Position numbers and translations under genes: made by a program. From Thiogranum longum (GTDB taxonomy: Bacteria; Pseudomonadota; Gammaproteobacteria; DSM-19610): DNA of 64,000 nucleotides. Of the stretch, positions 1 to 7,583 are shown one piece after another. The DNA lies in the NCBI RefSeq assembly GCF_004339085.1, contig NZ_SMFX01000001.1, positions 1,253,227 to 1,317,226 of the forward strand, read 5' to 3'. The notes under the pieces were generated by a model. The model was not told the DNA's origin. It searched no databases and saw nothing but the letters and a program-made list of their open reading frames with translations. Every line of letters starts with the position of its first letter. The first letter of the stretch is position 1.

Positions 1-54
1 CATCTTCTTTATCACATGGATGCGGGAATGTTCCGCGAAGTGGTTGTGGCGTGA
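1..54 (+). CDS. copA: Copper resistance multicopper oxidase CopA, C-terminal end only
   Basis: The window opens inside a gene that ends at a TGA at 52-54. The last 17 codons read HLLYHMDAGMFREVVVA. This matches the end of CopA/PcoA periplasmic multicopper oxidases, where the final His-rich copper-binding segment is followed by a Met (type 1 copper ligand region) and the tail MFREV. In that family the protein oxidises Cu(I) in the periplasm. Identification rests on this short tail and on copB following directly. The downstream reading frame begins at or just after the CopA stop (an ATG at 54 shares the A of the TGA), so the two are probably co-transcribed and perhaps translationally coupled. 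Confidence 0.8.
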   Translation, partial: HLLYHMDAGMFREVVVA

Positions 55-86
55 TGTTGCTTAAGCGAGTATCGGAGAGCACTGCG

Positions 87-914
87 ATGATAAACAGGCA
101 AGCGACTTACCTGATGACTGCTGTACTGGTATTTGGTCTACCCGGTGTACAGGCGCAGGTATCAACTCCCCAGGTGAAAACACCTTTGATGCAGGGTGGT
201 TCACCACCAGCTGATGCACGTGATCCATATGCTTATTCAGATGGTTATGATTTCGGCGATGTGCCACGTCCGCGATTTGCAGATGAGAAAAACTTTTACC
301 TCGTCCTTATGGATCGACTGGAAACTGTCAGAACAAGCGATATCACCTCGGGTTTCTACGACTTGCAGGCCTGGTATGGTCGGGATTACGACCGTGCGGT
401 GTTAAAGGCCGAAGGCACCGTTGACAGTAACCGGCTCGAGGATGCCAGTACGGAGTTGTTATGGGGCCATGCAGTGGCTACTTACTGGGATACACAGCTT
501 GGCATTCGCTACGATAGCGGTGACGGGACTGACAGAAGGTGGCTGGCCTTTGGTGTGCAGGGATTGGCGCCTTACTGGTTTGAAGTGGATGCGACCGCGT
601 ATGTTGGTGAAGGAGGACGAACGGCAGCAAATCTGGAAACGACGTATGACCTGTTGCTGACGCAGAAACTCATTTTACAGCCAAGAATTGAAGCCGACTG
701 GTATGGAAAGCGCGATACACGGCGTGGGCTGGGTAGCGGGGTTTCCGAAGTGAAAGCAGGCTTGCGATTGCGCTATGAGGTCCGTCGTGAGCTGGCCCCG
801 TACGTGGGGCTTGAATGGGCAAGGAAGTATGGTGATACAAAAGACTTTTCGCAGAGCGCCGGGCAAGAGGCAAGTGAGGCAAGATTGGTTGCCGGTCTGC
901 GGTTCTGGTTCTGA
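87..914 (+). CDS. copB: Copper resistance protein B (outer membrane)
   Basis: Outer-membrane CopB/PcoB-family protein, which works with CopA in periplasmic copper resistance. The sequence shows a signal peptide (hydrophobic core near YLMTAVLVFGLPGV, cleavage near VQAQ), a CopB-like opening to the mature domain (YDFGDVPRPRFADEKNFY), alternating beta-strand patterns, and a C-terminal aromatic residue (LRFWF) typical of outer-membrane barrels. The Met-rich metal-binding spacer of some CopB proteins is nearly absent, so this is a short form. I chose the ATG at 87 because GGAGAG lies at 74-79 with good spacing and it gives a compact signal peptide. An in-frame ATG at 54 overlaps the copA stop and is the alternative. 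Family assignment is firm; the metal specificity is inferred. Confidence 0.88.
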   Translation: MINRQATYLMTAVLVFGLPGVQAQVSTPQVKTPLMQGGSPPADARDPYAYSDGYDFGDVPRPRFADEKNFYLVLMDRLETVRTSDITSGFYDLQAWYGRDYDRAVLKAEGTVDSNRLEDASTELLWGHAVATYWDTQLGIRYDSGDGTDRRWLAFGVQGLAPYWFEVDATAYVGEGGRTAANLETTYDLLLTQKLILQPRIEADWYGKRDTRRGLGSGVSEVKAGLRLRYEVRRELAPYVGLEWARKYGDTKDFSQSAGQEASEARLVAGLRFWF

Positions 915-950
915 TTATTTAACAATACGACTACGACTGAGAGGTTTACA

Positions 951-1499
951 ATGAAAAAGATGATTTCGATTATAGCGTTTACCACCTTGCCTGCCTTTGC
1001 CATGGCGGGTAGTGGACATACTGATACCCATCACGGAAATGCAGTGAATGCCAAAGGGCATCACGATCATGCTACCTCTTCCATGAATCACGCAGAAGAA
1101 GGCAGCCATAAGGCGGATGCCGGTAAACCGGGTGACCCGGAAAAAGTGACGCGTACGATAGAAGTAAGCATGGAAGATAGTATGCGGTTCGCACCAGGCA
1201 ACATGACCTTCGATGCAGGAGAGACGGTACGTTTTATTGTCAGAAACAACGGGAAGATTACGCACGAAATGGTCATCGGATCTGTCGATGAGCTCAGGGA
1301 ACACGCAGATATGATGCGTACCATGCCGACGATGAAACACACGGAATCGAATATGATTTCTCTGGATTCGGGGAAGCAAGGTGAGCTGATCTGGCAATTC
1401 AGCCAGCCCGGTACGTTTGATTTTGCCTGCCTTGTACCCGGCCACCTTGAGGCGGGCATGACCGGAAAAATCGCAGTAAACCGTGTGTCGTCCCACTAG
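951..1499 (+). CDS. His-rich periplasmic cupredoxin (CopI-like)
   Basis: Small exported blue-copper-type protein of 182 residues. Residues 1-19 form a signal peptide. Residues 23-54 are rich in His and Met (HTDTHHG, KGHHDHATSSMNH), a likely loose copper-binding tail. The C-terminal half is a cupredoxin fold with the type 1 copper ligands in order: His105 (THEM), Cys160 (FACLVPGH), His165 and Met170 (EAGM). This layout matches CopI-type cupredoxins linked to copper tolerance in Vibrio and purple bacteria, although the exact subfamily is inferred. It sits 36 bases after copB with GAGG ahead of the ATG, so it belongs to the copper operon. A role as periplasmic copper buffer, or as electron carrier for CopA, is likely. 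Confidence 0.85.
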   Translation: MKKMISIIAFTTLPAFAMAGSGHTDTHHGNAVNAKGHHDHATSSMNHAEEGSHKADAGKPGDPEKVTRTIEVSMEDSMRFAPGNMTFDAGETVRFIVRNNGKITHEMVIGSVDELREHADMMRTMPTMKHTESNMISLDSGKQGELIWQFSQPGTFDFACLVPGHLEAGMTGKIAVNRVSSH

Positions 1500-1522
1500 A
1501 TGATTGACGGAGGCATCCTTGA

Positions 1523-1541
1523 CCTGTGCCCAGAGCACAGG
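1523..1541 (+). terminator. Short GC hairpin between the cupredoxin and Rieske genes
   Basis: A perfect 7-bp stem (CCTGTGC at 1523-1529 and GCACAGG at 1535-1541) with a 5-base loop lies in the 78-base gap after the cupredoxin gene. No T-run follows, so this is not a strong intrinsic terminator. It could slow transcription or protect the 3' end of the upstream copper mRNA. Confidence 0.35.
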
Positions 1542-1577
1542 TTGTAGGTTGTGTGGCAAACCAGGGAGGATGCAGTT

Positions 1578-2171
1578 ATGACTGAATCAATTGACAAGAA
1601 GCGGCGGCGCTTGCTGATAGCCGCGGCCACTGTGGCGGGTGGGGTCGGTGTTGTTGCTACCGTGGTGCCGTTCATTGAGTCATGGAACCCCAGTGAAAAA
1701 GCGCGCTCGGCCGGTGCGCCGGTAATGGTGGATTTTAGCAAACTGGAACCCGGGCAGCAGATTGCCGTGAGTTGGCGAGGGAAGCCGGTCTGGGTCCTTC
1801 GGCGCACTCCGAAAATGCTGAAAGACCTGCGTTCTTCGACTATCCGGGACAAGCTGCGTGATCCGGACTCAGCGGTCGAATCCCAACAGCCGGCTTATGC
1901 GAAAAATGAATTTCGTGCCATTAAAGCCGAGTATCTGGTTGTGATCGGTATTTGTACACACCTGGGCTGTGTGCCGACGTTCCGACCGGATGTCGCACCT
2001 GCCGACCTGGGACGTGACTGGCTGGGGGGATATTTCTGCCCCTGCCATGGATCACGTTTTGATCTGGCAGGAAGAGTATTCAAGGGCGTACCTGCACCGA
2101 CAAACCTGGTGATACCGCCCTACCGGTTTATTTCTGATACAAAAGTACTTGTTGGCGAGGATCCTGTTTGA
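1578..2171 (+). CDS. petA: Rieske 2Fe-2S protein, ubiquinol-cytochrome c reductase type
   Basis: Iron-sulfur subunit of the cytochrome bc1 type, 197 residues. An RRR-bearing N-terminus leads into a single transmembrane helix (about 12-33), as expected for a Tat-inserted Rieske anchor. The cluster motifs are CTHLGC (Cys126, His128, Cys131) and CPCHGS (Cys154, Cys156, His157), giving two Cys and two His ligands plus the usual disulfide pair. In bc1 complexes this subunit takes electrons from quinol and passes them to cytochrome c1. No cytochrome b or c1 gene follows; the neighbours are copper genes and an FAD protein. It may therefore be a second, stand-alone copy. Start chosen at the ATG preceded by GGGAGGA at 1564-1570. 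Confidence 0.88.
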   Translation: MTESIDKKRRRLLIAAATVAGGVGVVATVVPFIESWNPSEKARSAGAPVMVDFSKLEPGQQIAVSWRGKPVWVLRRTPKMLKDLRSSTIRDKLRDPDSAVESQQPAYAKNEFRAIKAEYLVVIGICTHLGCVPTFRPDVAPADLGRDWLGGYFCPCHGSRFDLAGRVFKGVPAPTNLVIPPYRFISDTKVLVGEDPV

Positions 2172-2213
2172 ATCTGGTGTGGCTCTGTGGCCTGACAATC
2201 ATTGAGGAGAAAT

Positions 2214-2444
2214 ATGATGCACGGATCAGACGGTGGATGGGGATTTGGTATGGGACTGGGTATGTGGGTTTTCTGGATAGTGTTGATCATAATTATCGTT
2301 GCCGTGGTCAAGGTCATAAGCCAGGGTAGCGGGTTACCACCGCAGGATAAAAGTCCCATGGAAATACTTAAAGCGCGTTATGCGCGTGGTGAAATTGATG
2401 AGGAAGAGTTCAACCGCCGACGGGAAGAGCTGGAAAAACCTTGA
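2214..2444 (+). CDS. Small SHOCT-domain membrane protein
   Basis: A 76-residue protein with a Gly/Met-rich start, one hydrophobic helix (about 12-33, FWIVLIIIIVAVV) and a C-terminal SHOCT motif (about 49-75: MEILKARYARGEIDEEEF). SHOCT is a short helical domain found at the C-termini of many membrane proteins and thought to mediate oligomer contacts. GAGGAG at 2204-2209 supports the double ATG at 2214/2217. Small proteins of this kind are common in metal resistance operons. It lies 42 bases after the Rieske gene and 47 bases before the FAD gene, so it is probably part of the same transcript. The function is unknown. Confidence 0.8.
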   Translation: MMHGSDGGWGFGMGLGMWVFWIVLIIIIVAVVKVISQGSGLPPQDKSPMEILKARYARGEIDEEEFNRRREELEKP

Positions 2445-2491
2445 ACTGTGTTAACCATTGAACTCTAATTGCTGCATTCAGGGTTGCATTT

Positions 2492-3619
2492 ATGACGGAT
2501 ACCATTGAAATATCAGGTGCTGGCCCTGCGGGGCTTGCTGCAGCGATTGCCGTGGCGCATTCCGGGCGCAAAGCTCGAGTTTGTGAACGACGTGAGGATG
2601 TTGGGAAACGCTTCCACGGTGACTTCCAGGGGCTGGAGAACTGGACCACGGAAATCGATGTACTTGAGGAACTGGCCACGATGGGCATTGAGGCCAGTTT
2701 TGAACATACGCCATTCTACGCGGTAACCTGCTTTTCTCCTGATGGCGTTCCACGTGAATTTCGCTCCACACAACCCCTGTTCTACCTGATACGGCGTGGT
2801 AGTGAGGCAGGCTGTCTCGATACCTCGCTCAAGCAGCAGGCCCTGGATGCGGGTGTGGTGATTCGCTTTGGTGAAAAGCTGCACCGACTCCCGTCAGGTG
2901 GCATTGTGACCCAGGGCCCACGCCGTGCAGACGCGATTGCCGCCGGTTATCTGTTCGATACGGATATGGCGGATGGTGCCTATGCAGCTATCTCCGATAA
3001 GCTGGCGCCAAAGGGTTACGCTTATCTGCTTGTCTGTAAAGGTCGCGGTACGCTGGCAACCTGCATGTTTGAAGACTTCCACAAGGAGCGTCAGTACCTG
3101 GAACGGTGTGTCGAATATTTTACTGAAAAGGTGGGTGTTCGTATGAAGAATCCACGCCGTTTTGGCGGTGGTGGAAACTTCTCGCTACCGCGCACTGCCC
3201 GTAAAGGCAATATGCTCTACGCGGGCGAATCCGCGGGGTTTCAGGACCCGCTGTTTGGTTTTGGCATTCGCTGGGCACTGATATCCGGGGTAGAGGCGGG
3301 TCGGGCGCTGGCCGAGGGTGATCCCGCCCGTTATGAACATGTCTGGAAAAAACGGTTGCGGGCCTACCATCAGGCAGCGGCAACCAACCGCTGGTTTTAC
3401 GAACGGCTGGGTGAGCGGGGTTATGCCACGGCGTTGCGCAAGTACGCCCGGGAAAATGATGCCCGTGCCTGGATGAAGCGGGCCTATGCGCCCGCCCTGT
3501 GGAAGAAAGCCTGGTACTACATAATGGCGTCGCGGGGTAACAAGCCTTTGTTACAGCCGCGTGAAAACTGTGACTGTACCTGGTGTCGTTGCGACCGCCG
3601 CCTGGCCCAGGCGGGATGA
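2492..3619 (+). CDS. FAD-dependent oxidoreductase, geranylgeranyl-reductase-like
   Basis: Flavoprotein of 375 residues. The N-terminus carries the dinucleotide-binding motif GAGPAGLAAA (residues 9-18). A second FAD contact resembles the conserved segment of the geranylgeranyl reductase/UbiH-like group (GNMLYAGESAGFQDPLFGFG, about 245-264). The C-terminus is unusual: a Cys-rich tail, NCDCTWCRCDRR, with four Cys in six positions, could bind a metal or form disulfides. No signal peptide is visible, so it should be cytoplasmic or membrane-peripheral. It is the last gene of the plus-strand copper/Rieske run and faces the convergent cti gene 28 bases away. The substrate cannot be read from the sequence; a lipid or isoprenoid double bond is a guess from family resemblance. 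Confidence 0.72.
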   Translation: MTDTIEISGAGPAGLAAAIAVAHSGRKARVCERREDVGKRFHGDFQGLENWTTEIDVLEELATMGIEASFEHTPFYAVTCFSPDGVPREFRSTQPLFYLIRRGSEAGCLDTSLKQQALDAGVVIRFGEKLHRLPSGGIVTQGPRRADAIAAGYLFDTDMADGAYAAISDKLAPKGYAYLLVCKGRGTLATCMFEDFHKERQYLERCVEYFTEKVGVRMKNPRRFGGGGNFSLPRTARKGNMLYAGESAGFQDPLFGFGIRWALISGVEAGRALAEGDPARYEHVWKKRLRAYHQAAATNRWFYERLGERGYATALRKYARENDARAWMKRAYAPALWKKAWYYIMASRGNKPLLQPRENCDCTWCRCDRRLAQAG

Positions 3620-3647
3620 AGGTCAGGCAGGGAAGGGAAGGAGTTTT

Positions 3648-6083
3648 TCAGCGGTTCTGGTAACGGTTAAGATCCAGTAAACCTGCCCTGACAGGTTGTT
3701 TTCGCGCCAGTTCGTCCTGGAACCAGTCGGCCAGTTCCCAGAATGCAGTATTGGTTCGTCTCACACCATATTTATCAACGAATGCTTCAAATTCCTGTTT
3801 AGTACGAACCGATGCACAGTGTCTGGCGAACGCGTCGATTTCGGAGACAGGTACCGAGAAGAAGAAATTCGGGTACGAACCTTCCAGCCAGTTCACAACG
3901 GTCATGGTGTCCTGATCAATATCCGATCTGTCGCGGTCATGTTCGTCTGCTATAAAAGATGAAACGTTCTTGTAGGCATTGTTGCGGACCAGGGTGTAGG
4001 CCAGATCCTGCTCCGGTTTGTCCATCCTTACCCTGACATAGGCCACGTCCGGGAAGGCATGAAGCCTGGCGCCGTGTATCCGGGCAATCTCGTTCATCGC
4101 CTTGTCAACGCGTACACTGTCAGTGTCTGTTGAATCTGCCAGGCAATTCCTGCTGCCGCAGCGGTTGATGTTTATGGCCTGTTGTGTGGTGGTGGCAACA
4201 CGCTCCTTGATGTATTGGTAAAGTTCCTGCTGCGGTTCATCTGTCCGGTATCCGCTTACAGACTCTACCTGTAGCCACGCTTGCGGTGCGTTGAATAGTT
4301 CTTCCACGCCGGTGCGCAGGCCGCTATACCAGCTGTCACGTATGGCCTTGCGTCGATCCGCCGGCAAGAAGGCCAGGAAATAATCCTCACCCTCCATACG
4401 CAGGAAGTCCATATACACGCGTGTATTTACCTGGTGGACCAGGTTGCCGTAGACGTTGTACCCGGCAACCAGCAGGTAGTGAATGCGCTCGAACAGGGGG
4501 TAGTCAATGATCCAGGCCGTTTCCGGGTTGACACCTGCCAGGCCATAAGACACAGAGCCACTGTCGAAATGCCGAAACACGGTCAGCGCTGCATTGGGGT
4601 TGTTGCCGTCACCGTCCCAGATATAGCCCATCGCGTGCCCGATATCGTGGGTGTTGATCTTCTCGAACATGGCCTGCTTGGTTTCCAGGTAGCGCCGCTG
4701 GCGTTTCCAGTAATCGGTCCAGATACTGGTGATATCCAGCGAACTGCGGCGCTCCGAGGGTAGCTGAAGGTCGTCGGCAACCTTGCCGACAAACTGGGCA
4801 TCATTGGTGAATACTGATTGCTCCGGGTCAAAAAACATGACCCAGAACCGGTCTTCGATAACATCGAGTGCGATCTGCCCGCGACAGACCGGCCCTTTGA
4901 TAAACCCTTCGACAAAAAAATGTGCATCATCCAGGAGAAACCGGTAGCGCGATTTGATGGGCAGGTCTATAAAAGTCTTGAAGGGGTTGGAGGCTGTTTC
5001 CGGCTGGTAGGAAGGCAGTTTTTGCACTTTATATACCGGGTCCAGAAAGAGTTCACGGTAGCGCTGCATGCGCTGGCCAGAGAATTCATAGACGATATGG
5101 TTTTTTACAACAATGCTCGGGACATATTTCCGCAGCCGGTAGTAGAATCGGGCAAGGCCCGGATCATCATAAGGTCGTACAGTCGGGATTTCGTCAATGC
5201 CTTGTCCCGGTGGTGTGCGGGAACGCACCAGCCGGTAAAATTCCCGCGCCGGTGAGTCGGTAAAGTGAATATGTGCGTGAAACAGGTGCTCATAGAGGTA
5301 ACGGCTGACCAGTTGTTGTTTACGGGATGTCCGGTTAAAGAAATCTTCCCAGCGATTGATTTGAGGCTCCACCGCTGCAGAGGGGCCGGCGGGTGCGGGC
5401 GCACGTGCACCCTGTGCAAGCCACGAAACAAGGGTCTGGTATTCCTGTTCAGACAGATCTGGCATGGCATAGGGCATCCCCCATGACGGATGCTCCTCTG
5501 CAAATTCATCAACTGCGTCCAGGGCAGGACAGGTCTGTTCACGGTTGAGCCCCAGGGTGAAGTTGTCCGGAAGTCGCTTCGAGTGGGGCTGTGGGTGCTG
5601 TCGTTTCAGTTTCAGCAGTCGGTATAGCACCGAGTTGTTCAGGTTTTGTTCAGGTGTTTTCAGGCCCTCATTGAGTACCGGGTGAAAACCACGGGAACGC
5701 CACTCAGCCGTGCTTTTGGCGTCCACAAACAGACGTGTTGGCTGCATGGCGTCAATCCGCGCCGGGTTATAGACCGCTTCTTCGCTGGCGCCGCGTTGAA
5801 GGCCTTCATGCGAGGAAAGCTTTAGCTGACAGGGTGCATCATAACAGCCATGGCAGACCACGCAGCGTCGTTCCAGAACGGGTCTGACCTGGTGCTCGTA
5901 GTCAACAGGCGTGCTCAGGAGGTCCGCAGGAATTGCGATATCCGTTGAGGCCTGTTTGTTGTTTCCATCATGTTGTGGCAGCGGAAGGGTATAGAGGAGG
6001 CTGCCTGCCAGCAAAGCGAGGAGCGTAACCACCAGGACGCGTGTCTTGATTGAAGTTTTGAATCGTCCCGCCACAACCCGCAT
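3648..6083 (-). CDS. cti: Fatty acid cis/trans isomerase, haem-containing
   Basis: Periplasmic Cti, 811 residues, close to the usual family length of about 760-790. It converts cis-unsaturated acyl chains of membrane phospholipids to trans without shifting the bond, which stiffens the membrane under solvent or heat stress. A hydrophobic export signal lies at residues 14-33. A c-type haem site, CVVCH (Cys74 to His78), is followed by further Cys residues (HGCYDAPCQLKLSS), matching the Cti haem region. The body contains family-typical stretches such as the HDIGHAMGYIWDGDG region. The gene ends head-on with the FAD gene. Expression is normally constitutive, and nothing in the sequence suggests otherwise. 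Confidence 0.9.
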   Translation of the reverse strand: MRVVAGRFKTSIKTRVLVVTLLALLAGSLLYTLPLPQHDGNNKQASTDIAIPADLLSTPVDYEHQVRPVLERRCVVCHGCYDAPCQLKLSSHEGLQRGASEEAVYNPARIDAMQPTRLFVDAKSTAEWRSRGFHPVLNEGLKTPEQNLNNSVLYRLLKLKRQHPQPHSKRLPDNFTLGLNREQTCPALDAVDEFAEEHPSWGMPYAMPDLSEQEYQTLVSWLAQGARAPAPAGPSAAVEPQINRWEDFFNRTSRKQQLVSRYLYEHLFHAHIHFTDSPAREFYRLVRSRTPPGQGIDEIPTVRPYDDPGLARFYYRLRKYVPSIVVKNHIVYEFSGQRMQRYRELFLDPVYKVQKLPSYQPETASNPFKTFIDLPIKSRYRFLLDDAHFFVEGFIKGPVCRGQIALDVIEDRFWVMFFDPEQSVFTNDAQFVGKVADDLQLPSERRSSLDITSIWTDYWKRQRRYLETKQAMFEKINTHDIGHAMGYIWDGDGNNPNAALTVFRHFDSGSVSYGLAGVNPETAWIIDYPLFERIHYLLVAGYNVYGNLVHQVNTRVYMDFLRMEGEDYFLAFLPADRRKAIRDSWYSGLRTGVEELFNAPQAWLQVESVSGYRTDEPQQELYQYIKERVATTTQQAININRCGSRNCLADSTDTDSVRVDKAMNEIARIHGARLHAFPDVAYVRVRMDKPEQDLAYTLVRNNAYKNVSSFIADEHDRDRSDIDQDTMTVVNWLEGSYPNFFFSVPVSEIDAFARHCASVRTKQEFEAFVDKYGVRRTNTAFWELADWFQDELARKQPVRAGLLDLNRYQNR

Positions 6084-6122
6084 GTTAGCAGAAACAGTTT
6101 TCGGGTGAAGTTTGTACCAGAA

Positions 6123-6350
6123 TCAGATACCAAGCGCTTTGTGAATCTGGTTGAGCTGTTCTTCTTTGTGCTCCAGCTCATGGATCAGCATGGATACCAG
6201 TGTCGGGCCCGCCGCATAAGCGCGCGCGAAACCTATCTTGAATCCGAGCCTGGTTATTTCGCGAGCGAGGTGTTCCAGTTCCTCATCTTCAAGACGACCG
6301 GACTTACCGGCCAGTACCTTCTTGGCATCTTTTATCAGACTGGCAGACAT
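6123..6350 (-). CDS. Small predicted helical protein of unknown function
   Basis: A 75-residue, charged, mostly helical protein without signal peptide or cysteines. A central Gly/Ala-containing stretch (GFKIGFARAYAAGPTLVSML) could form an amphipathic or weakly membrane-binding helix, flanked by Glu/Lys-rich helices (EHKEEQLNQIHKALGI). GGAGG upstream of the ATG (on the minus strand, 6358-6362) supports the start. It lies 39 bases ahead of cti on the same strand and may be co-transcribed. I do not recognise the family. Just upstream of it is a cluster of ACTGT half-sites that may be a repressor operator. Confidence 0.65.
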   Translation of the reverse strand: MSASLIKDAKKVLAGKSGRLEDEELEHLAREITRLGFKIGFARAYAAGPTLVSMLIHELEHKEEQLNQIHKALGI

Positions 6351-6385
6351 CTTGTTTCCTCCTATTTTATCTGAATACTAACACT

Positions 6386-6422
6386 TACTGTTTCACTGTA
6401 AACAGTGAGCACAAGTACAGTA
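6386..6422. promoter_or_regulatory. Nested ACTGT palindromes, probable operator
   Basis: A perfect 7-2-7 palindrome, TCACTGT at 6393-6399 and ACAGTGA at 6402-6408, is flanked by a second inverted pair, TACTGT at 6386-6391 and ACAGTA at 6417-6422. This gives four ACTGT half-sites within 37 bases. It lies in the 255-base divergent gap, 36 bases ahead of the minus-strand small gene and 184 bases ahead of the DsrC-like gene. The geometry suits a dimeric repressor, possibly two dimers. The regulator is not identified. Confidence 0.5.
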
Positions 6423-6605
6423 GAGAAGAGCTCAAAAACATTAGTATAGCCTGCACCGGAATACCCCTTTTTTCAATGCGCCTTTCTCGCAGGATTTTCG
6501 GAAACAATTGCCCGTCGCCGGTTGATTTTTTGTTTTAAGACCCTATGTAGCCGTTAGCCGGAAGTGAAATAAATCATTGTTATTAACTGGAACAGGAGTT
6601 TCAAA

Positions 6606-7127
6606 ATGAGTGTCGGAGACAAAAAACTGGATGACGTGCTGGAAATCCTCGATCCCATCGCGCTTCCGCCGGCAGATTACCCGCCAGCGGTTATTGTTCG
6701 TGATACACCACGCGATGAGATTATGGCGCGTATCAACAGCAATGCTTCAAAAGTCGGTATCGATCTGACAGACGAGCACCGGGAAGTTATTAATTTCCTG
6801 TTTGATTTCTACACCTACTGTTGTGAAACAAAGGATCCGGGCTATGTCAGTTCAGAGGTGTACTGGAAGTACGTTAACTGCCTTGACGACCCTGAGTGCA
6901 GGAAAGACACTGAAACCAAAGACTGCCCGTATGGCCAGTTGAGCAGTGAAGAGGCGCAGAGGGCCTACCCACTGTACCGTGTGTTGTTAAAGGCATTCAA
7001 GGGCAAGGGTGGAAAAAAATACCTATATAAATTATTTCCTTACGGGCCATTGTTCACAATCCACCTGCTCGCCAAGCTGCCCCGGTTGCGCCACGATGTA
7101 GATCCACATTTTGGAACAGCGTACTGA
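6606..7127 (+). CDS. DsrC/TusE-superfamily protein lacking the C-terminal cysteines
   Basis: A 173-residue protein. The middle (LTDEHREVINFLFDFY) and the segment YLYKLFPYGP match the DsrC/TusE fold, where those regions bring a flexible C-terminal arm carrying one or two redox Cys. Here the arm reads LFTIHLLAKLPRLRHDVDPHFGTAY: neither the Cys before the K-x-A-G segment nor the penultimate Cys is present. Instead, Cys residues occur elsewhere (YCCETKD, NCLDDPECRKD, KDCPYG). The protein also has a longer N-terminus than DsrC. DsrC carries sulfur as a trisulfide and TusE relays sulfur for tRNA thiolation; this version cannot do so by the normal residues and may be a regulatory or structural relative. 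A strong terminator follows, so it is a single-gene unit. Confidence 0.72.
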   Translation: MSVGDKKLDDVLEILDPIALPPADYPPAVIVRDTPRDEIMARINSNASKVGIDLTDEHREVINFLFDFYTYCCETKDPGYVSSEVYWKYVNCLDDPECRKDTETKDCPYGQLSSEEAQRAYPLYRVLLKAFKGKGGKKYLYKLFPYGPLFTIHLLAKLPRLRHDVDPHFGTAY

Positions 7128-7136
7128 TCCATCATG

Positions 7137-7168
7137 AGCGCGCCCAAACGTATTGGGCGTGCTTTTTT
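7137..7168 (+). terminator. Intrinsic terminator after the DsrC-like gene
   Basis: An 11-bp stem (7137-7147 with 7153-7163, one G-T pair) with a 5-base loop ACGTA is followed by a run of T at 7163-7168. It ends the transcript of the gene stopping at 7127. Confidence 0.92.
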
Positions 7169-7225
7169 GATAGACCTTTATATATAATGAACAGCTAATA
7201 GTGTGCAGGGGTAAGTAATTGAGAT

Positions 7226-7513
7226 ATGTCTTACGAAATTGAAGTTGAAAACATCAAGTGCAGTGGCTGTGCGGGTACGATTGTAAAACGCCTGTCTGGC
7301 CTCGATAGTGTTGATGAGGTCCAGGTGGATGTCGAGCTTGGCATTGTGCGTGTAACAGGAGATGAACTGGCGCGTGCTGAAGTCTGTGTACTGCTCGAGG
7401 TGCTGGGATACCCTGAGTCGGGAAGTACCAGTGGTGTTAATTCCGTAAAAGCGAAAGCAAAATCATTTGTCAGCTGCGCTGTCGGTCGATTTGCCGACAA
7501 GCCTTCAGATTGA
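7226..7513 (+). CDS. Heavy-metal-associated (HMA) domain protein with C-terminal extension
   Basis: A 95-residue cytoplasmic protein. Residues 1-65 form a ferredoxin-like HMA fold with the metal-binding loop IKCSGCAGT (Cys12, Cys15), like CopZ and the N-terminal domains of copper P-type ATPases. The C-terminal 25 residues (NSVKAKAKSFVSCAVGRFAD) are an extra Lys-rich helix with a third Cys, not present in classic CopZ. The CxGC loop, with Gly rather than His between the Cys, leaves the metal open: Cu(I) or another soft metal is likely. It has its own unit after the 7137-7168 terminator. A role in metal trafficking is inferred from family only. Confidence 0.82.
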   Translation: MSYEIEVENIKCSGCAGTIVKRLSGLDSVDEVQVDVELGIVRVTGDELARAEVCVLLEVLGYPESGSTSGVNSVKAKAKSFVSCAVGRFADKPSD

Positions 7514-7583
7514 GCCTGCCTGCCCCGGATTGTGACAGGCTTCACAAAGTTCTCCCTTTCCGTGCCGATACCCTGACTACAGG

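Noticed and set aside
1088-1459. Minus-strand frame opposite the cupredoxin gene
   Set aside because: Shadow of the real gene, which has signal peptide and copper ligands.
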